Of a stretch of DNA of 49,171 nt, positions 43,601 to 49,171 are shown in pieces. The notes under the pieces were generated by a model, which was not told the DNA's origin, did not search any database, and saw nothing but the letters and a program-made list of their open reading frames with translations. This stretch comes from Acidobacteriota bacterium (GTDB lineage: Bacteria > Acidobacteriota > Thermoanaerobaculia > Multivoradales > Multivoraceae): NCBI GenBank assembly GCA_026708285.1, contig JAPOVF010000123.1, positions 1 through 49,171 on the forward strand, given 5' to 3'. Within the stretch, counting starts at the first letter, position 1; each line of letters begins with the position of its first letter. The position numbers and the translations under genes were made by a program.

Positions 43601-44275
43601 CCGGTCGGAAAGCTCCCGGAGCGTGGCTTCCCGATCGAACTCGGGGCGCTGCCAGCCGGCTCCGAAGTCACGCCAGTCGACGAGGCGCCAGGCGGCATCG
43701 CGCAGCCGCTCGAGGGCCGACTGATTGGGCGACCAGCGTCCGACCGTCAAGCGCGCCAGTTCCCGCCGCAGCCCCGGCCGCATCGCCTCCAGCTCCTCCT
43801 CGATCCAGCGCCCGAAGCTGCGGGCAAAGAGGCGAGGCGCTTCGTCTTCCGCCAGTTCGCCGAACCCTGGATCGACCCCCGCTTCCACCGGTCGCTCACG
43901 CAGAATGTCGGCGCACAGGGAGTGGATCGTGCCGATCGCCGCCTGTTCCAGCCGCGAGATCGCCTTCTCCAACCTCTCCTGCCGCTCACTCTCCGCGCCG
44001 ATGCCTCGCAACTCGAGCAAACGCGCATCGAGTGCCTGCCGCAGCCGCAGCTTGAGTTCGCCCGCCGCCTTGCGGGTAAACGTCACCGCAGCCAGCCCCT
44101 CGACCGTGCCACGGCCTTCCTCCAGGATCGCCACCTGGCGCTCGACCAGCACGGTCGTCTTGCCCGTACCGGCAGCCGCCTCGACCAACTGGCTCTCGTC
44201 GAGCGCTTCGCGGATCCGCCGGCGGGAGGCTTCGTCGGGCGGCGGCGATGTCCGCGCCAGTTCCACGGCACTCAT
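40664..44275 (-). CDS. addA: AddA-type helicase-nuclease subunit
   Basis: Large UvrD-like helicase with a C-terminal nuclease, the AddA/RecB-type subunit for double-strand break resection. The 1203-aa protein has Walker A AAAGTGKTTVLVERQVA near residue 35, FTRKAAGELKLRL, Walker B VDEFQDTDPLQAEIL, VGDPKQSIYRFRRADVVLY, motif VRVMTVHTAKGLEFPVVVL and the nuclease core VEGTVDLAFLDDEGR followed by VVDWKTDLGDL. ATG at 44275 overlaps the addB stop by 4 nt. An open frame continuing upstream of 44275 is the antisense of addB and was dropped. It pairs with addB to form a two-subunit AddAB-type complex. Confidence 0.93.
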   Translation of the reverse strand: MSAVELARTSPPPDEASRRRIREALDESQLVEAAAGTGKTTVLVERQVAILEEGRGTVEGLAAVTFTRKAAGELKLRLRQALDARLLELRGIGAESERQERLEKAISRLEQAAIGTIHSLCADILRERPVEAGVDPGFGELAEDEAPRLFARSFGRWIEEELEAMRPGLRRELARLTVGRWSPNQSALERLRDAAWRLVDWRDFGAGWQRPEFDREATLRELSDRVERLAALVLHGRKSDPLRRGLLPVVELSNWIVRTGQLGAASPGLNGAGPAGGREAFLDQLEARLVELLRDLSGFRSPRKGRGGFAEGVGRDQVFGLWRRLAERLREFERHANADLAALLKDELSGAVERYEEAKTLLGKLDFHDLLIKARDLLRRDRDVRRHLQGRYTHLFVDEFQDTDPLQAEILLLLAADDPEQDDWRRVTPAPGKLFLVGDPKQSIYRFRRADVVLYQEVKDRLAARGVEVLQLTTSFRSAAPIQRLVNAAFAPLMTGDKTAGSADYIPLGEHREAIPGQPQVVVLPPPKPYGYRNVTQKNIEACQPYATVEFVRWLIEESGWKVEVPDPENPGRLRRIPVEARHVCLLFRRFLSWNRDTARDYVRGLEAFGIPHLLIGARSFHDREEVEALRSALTAVEWPDDRLSVYATLRGSLFAFDDDLLLRFRTRYGNWHPLYSPRKVREDGEPSPEFASVIDVLDFLGTLHRRRNYRPIVNTVQEILAKPRAQAAMALRPAGNQVLGNAQRVCDLARRYEVAGGRSFRGFVEQLDEEAERIGSTQAPVVEEGADGVRVMTVHTAKGLEFPVVVLADMTAKLSRGAERTMRADDALCATKLLGLAPQELLDATEVEDKREEAEGIRVAYVAATRARDLLVVPAVGDEKRAGWIECLNDAVYPGRENWRRSAAAEGCPEFGQRSVSVRPSDYDRGPEKSVRPGCYRFPSAAGPAGTADDGPDYDVVWWDATRVDQPPPSKYGLLGEDLLVAGGGAVADASRERFERWRDRTDELLERGSRPTVSPEAVTDLDSEPPGPLAEIAVEELERVRDRPGGRRFGSLVHTVLRDAPLDAESDRIRELVRLHGALLAATEAEIEAAIAAIETALASDSAVAARGSRRVLRETPFSLPLGEQIVEGTVDLAFLDDEGRWIVVDWKTDLGDLNAMLRDDDPDDADRITRGDAYRRQVRWYCHALEQLTGMSASGRLVLL

Positions 44276-47200
44276 CGTTCGCTCCGCAGCGCGTTCAGCT
44301 CTTCGAGCCGGGTCTGGTCCTTGCGCTTCACCCGCAGCTCCTCGTATGGGCCGCACACGCGCCGGTAGTCGCAGTAGCGACACTCGTCCTTCCCCGGAGC
44401 CGCGGGCAGAAAGCCGGTTTCCAGCGCTTCGTCCACCCTTTTCAGCAGCCGGCGTGCGGCGCCGCGGCTCCGTTCGTCGAGCGGCACGGACACGTTGCTG
44501 TAGTCGCCGCGCTGAGTGCAGTAAGAGAGCCGGCCCGAAACCACTTCCCGCTCGAGAACCCGCTCCGCGGCCAGGCTGTAGAGAACGGGCTGGAGAACCT
44601 TGCCGCCGCCGATCACGAGGTCCTCGCGCGCGTGGACCGGGCGACCCGTCTTGTGGTCCGTCACCCGCAGCCGGCCGGCCGCGTCCTCCTCGACGAGGTC
44701 GATCGACCCGCGCAATCGCGCGATGTCGAGTACCTCCGCCGGCTCCGGGCTGCTGTGGGGATCCCGGTCCCCCGACCGCCTCAGGCCGAAGGAGAGCTCG
44801 GCATGGATCGCCTTCCATCGGCCGCCTTCGTCCGCCACCTGTCGCAACCAGCCGCGAAGGTCGGCCCGCAAACTTTCGAACTCCGCTTTCCACACCCGTT
44901 CGATCGGCGGCGCGAGTTCGTCGTGGAAGTCGCGCTCGCTCCGGTAGAGCACGTCGTCGAGCCGCGCGAAGACCGCCCGCAGGTTGTCCGCCGTCACCGG
45001 CAGGAGGTCCGCCTCCTTCAGAACGCCGAACAGGCGGAACTGGATCTCATGGAAGATGCTGCCGCGCGTCATCGGGTCCAACCGTTCGAGTTGAACGAAC
45101 TCGTCTCGCGGGTACAGACGCAGCACCGCCTGCAGGAAGAACCGGTAGGGACAGGCGGCATAGTGCTGCAGCGCCGTCGGCGAGTAGGACCGCGCGCCCG
45201 TGCGCTGGGCGGCCAGCGCCTCGAGAGCCTCGGGACTCGCGTTCACGAGACCGTCGACCGGGAACCAGGGGCGCCGCCAACGACGGCCGCGCGCCTCGAG
45301 CGCCCGCTTGAGGTGCTCATTCGACTCGAGGAGAAAGCGTGCCCTGCCGCGACGCTGGGCGACCGGGGCTCCGGCGCCGAGGTACGGCCGCAACAGGGCC
45401 AGGTCGAACTCGGACTCGTCGACCGCGTCCTCCGGCTTCTTGGGGGCCGGCCAACCAACGACCGCCGCACCGCCCGCCTCTGCCCGGCGGCCGAGCTCTT
45501 CCAGGTCCGGCAGCCTTCCCTCGGCGCCGCGGAGCACGTCGAGGGCGTACAGCGACGGCACCCGGGCGCGTCCCTGCACCAGGTCGACCCGGGGGTAGGA
45601 CACCACCAACCGGCGATTCGCCGCCCCGATGGCGAGACGGAGCAGCAGTTGCTCCCTCCACGTGCGGCGCTCGTTTCCGGCCAGGCGATAGCCGGCCTGC
45701 CGCAGCGCCTCGCGGCGCTCGTCGAGTAGCAGCGGGTCCTCGCCGGTCCGCCGCGGGAACACGCCTTCGGCCAGACCCGGAACGAACACGAGATCGAAGC
45801 TCCGCCCCGCCGTTTCCTCAACGCCGCCCACGAACACGCGGCCGAATCGCCGCTTCGGCGGTCGGCTGCGGCGGAAGCGCAGCCGCTCGCCGAGGATCCG
45901 CTCCACTTCGGCCAGCCCCACCTCGTCGACCTGCGTCAAGGGCCTCAGCTCGGCGAGCACCTCGAGCACGCTCTCCGGGCGCCGTAGCGCCATCGTCGCG
46001 AGTTCGCCCAGACGTTCGAGCCACAGAGCCCAGTCGGCCCGCGCCGGCAGATCGTCCAGGAACTGGATCAGGGGCAGCGCGAAGGCCTGCAGCGTCTCCA
46101 GGCGGTCGATTTGGCGCTCCAGGTAGGACCGGCGTCCGTCGTCCTCGTCCCCCACGTCGCGCAACTGCAACCGGAACTCCGCACGCCGACCCGCGAGGCG
46201 CTCTCGCCAGCGCTCGGCCCCGCCGACCACGGCGGCATCAACCAGGAGACGCTCCCAGTGGGCGGGAACACGGAGCGCACCGGCCGGAGCGGCGTCTTCC
46301 CCAGCACCGACGCCGTCCTCTGCAAGCGGTGCATCGCCATCGCCGGAGTCCGCGCCATCTTCCGAGCCGGAATCCTCACCGGGAGACTTGAGAACGAGTT
46401 GCTCGCCAGCCGGCTCCACCCACGGCACCTCGCGCCGCGGCGGCGCGCCGCCGGCAGCCGGCTCGGGAGTCTGACCCAGGGAGAGATACTCGGCGAAGCG
46501 AGTCGCGGACAATCTCTCACCCGCACACGCAAGGAGCGCAAGAAACGCTCGCCCGGCGGGATTTGGACGCAGCGTTCCCCGGGTGATGTAGGCCGGAATG
46601 CCGGCGCGGCCGAGCGCATCCTCAACCAGAGGGAGGTACCCGGCCGGCTGACGCACCAGGATCGCCATCCGGTCGAACGCGAGACCCGCGGCGGCCGCAC
46701 GGTGGATGCGCCGGGCAATCTCGACGCATTCCTGCCCCTCGCCGGCGGCCGAAAACAGTTCGACGGACTCGTTGGCCGGCACGTCCGCGTCAGTTGCCGG
46801 AGCCGTGTCGGCGGCCGTCTCGAAGACACGACGCTGCACTCGATCCAGCCGCCGCCCGGCTGAAGCCCCGCCGCCGGCCAGTTCTTCCCGGTCGAGGTCG
46901 ATCACCGTCCGCTCCTCGAGCACCGAGTCGAGCCACGCGAAGGCCTCGTCGTCTCCCGCGGCCACGGTCGCGAGCACTTCCCTGCTTCGCCCCGCCAGCG
47001 TCCGCAGCACTTCGGCCTCGCTGGCGCTTCGGAGCGGCAGGTCGAGCCACAGCGATGCCGGCGGAACCCCGATATCCGCCTTCGCGATCGCCATGCCGGC
47101 GAGCCGCAGCACGGCTGTCATATCCGCGAGGCCGAAGCGGTCCATCTCCTCCTCGAAGCGACGAAGCAGTCGATCGAGGTCGCGCGTTCGGTCGTCGAGC

Positions 47201-47622
47201 CGCAGTTCGGCGGGCGGAACGCCGGCCGCTCGCAGCTCGCCGATCGTCGCGGCGAGGGAACGCGCAAAGCCGGGCATCCCAGCCACCGGCGAAAGTCGCT
47301 CCAGCTCTCCTGCCGTCTGTGTCATGCGGGCGACACGGGCGGCCATTGCCTCGGTTCCCAGGGTTGTGACCGGGTTGAGGTCACGGGCAGCCAGTTCGAG
47401 CGCCGCGGTCTGGAGCGCCCACTGGTCGAGCGAGGCGCGGTGGACACCCAGGATCCCGTGGCCGTTCACAGACAGGTCGCGAACCAGATCGTCGGCGGCA
47501 CCCCGGGACGCCGCCAGCAGCAACGTCTCCTCATCACCCCGGCCACGGTCTCGCAGCCAGTCGCCGGCGGCCGCAAGCCGGCGGAATGCCGAGCATGAAA
47601 CGACGATCGAAGCGCGAGCCAC
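44272..47622 (-). CDS. addB: AddB-type nuclease subunit
   Basis: The 1116-aa partner of AddA. Its helicase half is degenerate, and the N terminus lacks a clear Walker A. The C-terminal half is an iron-staple nuclease: LQHYAACPYRFFLQAVLRLY gives the first Cys, GSIDLVEEDAAGRLRVTDHKTG the nuclease core, and DECRYCDYRRVCG the three further Cys of a 4Fe-4S cluster. The start is GTG at 47622, with GGAG 8 nt upstream and 5 nt after the PQQ gene stop. An acidic low-complexity insert of about 40 residues lies near 409-450. Whether it recognises a Chi-like site cannot be seen. A longer frame through the PQQ gene is antisense and not coding. Confidence 0.9.
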   Translation of the reverse strand: MARASIVVSCSAFRRLAAAGDWLRDRGRGDEETLLLAASRGAADDLVRDLSVNGHGILGVHRASLDQWALQTAALELAARDLNPVTTLGTEAMAARVARMTQTAGELERLSPVAGMPGFARSLAATIGELRAAGVPPAELRLDDRTRDLDRLLRRFEEEMDRFGLADMTAVLRLAGMAIAKADIGVPPASLWLDLPLRSASEAEVLRTLAGRSREVLATVAAGDDEAFAWLDSVLEERTVIDLDREELAGGGASAGRRLDRVQRRVFETAADTAPATDADVPANESVELFSAAGEGQECVEIARRIHRAAAAGLAFDRMAILVRQPAGYLPLVEDALGRAGIPAYITRGTLRPNPAGRAFLALLACAGERLSATRFAEYLSLGQTPEPAAGGAPPRREVPWVEPAGEQLVLKSPGEDSGSEDGADSGDGDAPLAEDGVGAGEDAAPAGALRVPAHWERLLVDAAVVGGAERWRERLAGRRAEFRLQLRDVGDEDDGRRSYLERQIDRLETLQAFALPLIQFLDDLPARADWALWLERLGELATMALRRPESVLEVLAELRPLTQVDEVGLAEVERILGERLRFRRSRPPKRRFGRVFVGGVEETAGRSFDLVFVPGLAEGVFPRRTGEDPLLLDERREALRQAGYRLAGNERRTWREQLLLRLAIGAANRRLVVSYPRVDLVQGRARVPSLYALDVLRGAEGRLPDLEELGRRAEAGGAAVVGWPAPKKPEDAVDESEFDLALLRPYLGAGAPVAQRRGRARFLLESNEHLKRALEARGRRWRRPWFPVDGLVNASPEALEALAAQRTGARSYSPTALQHYAACPYRFFLQAVLRLYPRDEFVQLERLDPMTRGSIFHEIQFRLFGVLKEADLLPVTADNLRAVFARLDDVLYRSERDFHDELAPPIERVWKAEFESLRADLRGWLRQVADEGGRWKAIHAELSFGLRRSGDRDPHSSPEPAEVLDIARLRGSIDLVEEDAAGRLRVTDHKTGRPVHAREDLVIGGGKVLQPVLYSLAAERVLEREVVSGRLSYCTQRGDYSNVSVPLDERSRGAARRLLKRVDEALETGFLPAAPGKDECRYCDYRRVCGPYEELRVKRKDQTRLEELNALRSER

Positions 47623-47627
47623 CGGCG

Positions 47628-49046
47628 TTACTCCGGAGGCGGAATGAGTTCCAGGGCCGCCAGCCGGCTTCGACCACGCACGTAGAGCACGCCGTGGGCG
47701 AGCACGGGAGCAGCCCAGGCCGGGTAGCGGAGCAGGTCGACGGTGCGGCCGTCGATCTCGGCCCGTAGCCGGATGTGGCCCACCTGCTGGTAGCTCTCGG
47801 GGGTCGCCCGGATGAGGAGCAGATCGCCGACTTCGCTGTGCACGACGAAGTGGCCATCGACGTAGAGCAACTGGGTGCGCGCGAGACGGGGCTGGCTCCA
47901 GTGGATCTCGCCGGTCGCCCAGTCGACCGCCCGCAGCTCTGCGTTCGGCGACTTCTCGCCGCTCGAGACGTAGACGACCCCCTCGTGGTAGACGGGCGTG
48001 TTCCAATGCGCCGCGATCGACTGGTTGCGCGGACCGTCCTGCCAGATCGATCGGAAGGCACTCAAGTCGCCCTTGGAGGCGCCGTCGTACTCGAGCAGGA
48101 CCGCGCCCTTCTCGTAGGACTCCGTGAGCAGCACCTGATTGCCGACGACTACCGGGTTCGCCGCGTTCACGCTGGTCAAGCGGCGGGCCCGCCAGTCGAA
48201 GCGGTCCAGCTCCCGGCCCGCCTTCGGGTCGAAGACGATCAGGCCGGAGCGGGCAAAGTGGAAGCCGAGTCGCCTGCCGCCGAAGTCGAGGACGATCGGA
48301 CTTGCGTAACTGGCCAGGTCGTCGCCAACGCGGTAGCGCTCCTCGCCCGTTCGCTTGTCGAAGGCGACCAGGGCCGTGCCGTTCGGCTTCACCCGACCGC
48401 TGTGGATGTTCGGCGCCTCCGGCGGGCTGCCGCCCACCGCCACGATCAGCAGGTCGTCCTCGATCCAGGGCGAACTCGCGACCCCGAAGAAGTTCTGCTG
48501 GACGCCGTAGTCCGCGTGCACGTCGCGCTCCCAGAGGACGGCCCCGTCGACGATGCGGTTGCAGCGCAGGAAGCCGTCCGCACCCACCGAGTAGACCCGC
48601 GGTCCGTCGACGAGCGGCGCCGTGCGCGGGCCACCGTCGTAGCCGTAGTAGTCCTCGTAGTCCGTGGGGTACTCGGAGCGCCAGAGCTCCTTGCCGTCCT
48701 CGGCGCGAACGGCGACCAGGCGCGCCCGGTCGCGGTAGCGCGTGAAGTAGAAGAGCCGGCCCCTGGCCACCGACGGCGCCGCGTAGCCCTCGCCCAGTTC
48801 CAGGTGCCACAGGAGAGGCAGACCACCGGCCCAGTCGGTCCGAATGCCCGTCTCCGGCGACTTCGAATCCCGGCTGGGGCCCAGGAAAGCCGGCCAGTCG
48901 ATGCCGTCGGTGCGGGTGCGGAGATCGGGCGGCAACGTCTCGCCGTCGGCCGCCAGCGCCCGGTCCGCGGGTTCCGTCGCCAGTGCAGCCGCCAGCAAGA
49001 GTCCGGCCGCGCGGAGCACGGCCGGCGGACGGCGGCGCGGGTTCAC
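47628..49046 (-). CDS. Second secreted PQQ-type beta-propeller protein
   Basis: A 472-aa protein with a Sec signal (RAAGLLLAAALATEPADRALAA) and a mature N terminus containing IDWPAFLGPSRDSKSPETG, the same WPxFxGP opening as the protein at 17598. Blades include GEGYAAPSVARGRLFYF, DGGPRTAPLVDGPRVYSV, GVASSPWIEDDLLIVAVGG and AAPVLAHGVLYVRGRSRL. The closing region is typical of PQQ-like quinoprotein propellers without a dehydrogenase site. The GTG at 49046 starts 2 nt after the cupin gene stop. It is followed at 5 nt by addB, so the cupin, this gene and addAB form one run. Role unknown. Confidence 0.85.
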   Translation of the reverse strand: MNPRRRPPAVLRAAGLLLAAALATEPADRALAADGETLPPDLRTRTDGIDWPAFLGPSRDSKSPETGIRTDWAGGLPLLWHLELGEGYAAPSVARGRLFYFTRYRDRARLVAVRAEDGKELWRSEYPTDYEDYYGYDGGPRTAPLVDGPRVYSVGADGFLRCNRIVDGAVLWERDVHADYGVQQNFFGVASSPWIEDDLLIVAVGGSPPEAPNIHSGRVKPNGTALVAFDKRTGEERYRVGDDLASYASPIVLDFGGRRLGFHFARSGLIVFDPKAGRELDRFDWRARRLTSVNAANPVVVGNQVLLTESYEKGAVLLEYDGASKGDLSAFRSIWQDGPRNQSIAAHWNTPVYHEGVVYVSSGEKSPNAELRAVDWATGEIHWSQPRLARTQLLYVDGHFVVHSEVGDLLLIRATPESYQQVGHIRLRAEIDGRTVDLLRYPAWAAPVLAHGVLYVRGRSRLAALELIPPPE

Positions 49047-49048
49047 TC

Positions 49049-49171
49049 TCAGCCGACCAGGTCGATCCGGTCCGGCCGGTTCGGCACCAGGCAGAGGAAC
49101 TCGAACGGCGCCTCGATCACTTCGTAGGAGTGCGGCAGGCCCGCGGGGATGAGCAGCACGTCGTCGGCGCC
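49049..49171 (-). CDS. Cupin-domain protein, C-terminal end only
   Basis: Only the last 40 residues are in the window; the start lies beyond base 49171. The fragment reads DDVLLIPAGLPHSYEVIEAP then FEFLCLVPNRPDRIDLVG, a cupin beta strand with the PAGxPH metal-site motif and the common FLCLVPN ending. The stop TGA (49051-49049) lies 2 nt before the PQQ gene GTG. Function cannot be assigned from this end alone. It heads the minus-strand group that continues into addB and addA. Confidence 0.75.
   Translation of the reverse strand, partial: GADDVLLIPAGLPHSYEVIEAPFEFLCLVPNRPDRIDLVG

Noticed and set aside
44276..44893. An N-terminal extension of addA
   Set aside because: It overlaps addB in another frame and precedes the normal AddA N terminus; the ATG at 44275 overlaps the addB stop.
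47623..48810. A long open frame on the minus strand upstream of addB that would extend it to about 1500 residues
   Set aside because: The extension overlaps the PQQ-propeller gene in another frame and is low-complexity Arg/Gly. The GTG at 47622 has a ribosome site.
1..49171. CRISPR arrays, insertion sequences, integrase genes, attachment sites or prophage genes
   Set aside because: No regularly spaced repeats, transposase or integrase proteins, or phage structural genes were found. The 116-bp element and the toxin-antitoxin pair are the only mobile-like signs.

Overview
The window is a GC-rich chromosomal segment from a diderm (Gram-negative-type) bacterium. It is packed with housekeeping genes, most on the minus strand and many joined by 4-nt stop/start overlaps. 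Lipid A genes (lpxD, fabZ, lpxA), BamA, a Skp/OmpH chaperone and a LolDE-type lipoprotein exporter show an LPS-bearing outer membrane. ClpC, AddAB-type recombination proteins, two secreted PQQ-type beta-propeller proteins and an apparently non-discriminating AspRS together suggest an Acidobacteriota-like or related uncultured lineage. That placement is inference from gene content only. GTG and TTG starts are frequent.

Layout. 1-4056 (minus): cinA, plsY, gpsA and guaA (3' end outside the window), a tightly overlapping phospholipid/nucleotide operon. 4089-4877 (plus): a palindromic putative operator and a VapBC-type toxin-antitoxin pair. 4922-8351 (minus): an accessory cluster of secreted proteins behind a good sigma70-like promoter, made of a Cys-rich small protein, a 797-aa multi-beta-sandwich protein and a PDZ protein. 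This stretch looks less GC-rich than its surroundings. 8577-11124: pyrimidine nucleoside phosphorylase, a YfgM-like TPR protein, tatA (plus) and tRNA-Arg(CCT). 11142-17514 (minus): lpxD, fabZ, lpxA, a Gfo/Idh/MocA oxidoreductase, MTA phosphorylase, surE, pcm and apt. 17598-18956 (plus): a PQQ-propeller gene lying between lpxD and ompH. 19057-27090 (minus): hpt, lolE, lolD, clpC, bamA, ompH. 27169-29529 (plus): purine nucleoside phosphorylase and lysS. 29530-38269 (minus): hisS, aspS, aroB, ftsY, ribD, ribE, an unknown protein and a HAD phosphatase. 38327-40647: a Uma2 nuclease-like gene (minus), an AI-2E family transporter and a DUF1801 protein (plus). 40664-49171 (minus): a cupin (partial), a second PQQ-propeller protein, addB and addA.

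Themes. Envelope biogenesis dominates: Lol export, BAM, periplasmic chaperone, lipid A, PlsY and Tat. A second theme is purine and nucleoside salvage or repair: guaA, apt, hpt, punA, MTA phosphorylase, deoA-type phosphorylase and surE. The points most worth a second look are a 116-bp element bounded by perfect 16-bp inverted repeats that forms the ends of two convergent genes, the PQQ gene wedged into the bamA-skp-lpxD-fabZ-lpxA neighbourhood, the lpxA/oxidoreductase pair that shares one reading frame across a stop codon, the palindrome around the toxin-antitoxin promoter, and the secreted-protein cluster at 4922-8351. No CRISPR array, insertion sequence, phage gene or rRNA was seen.
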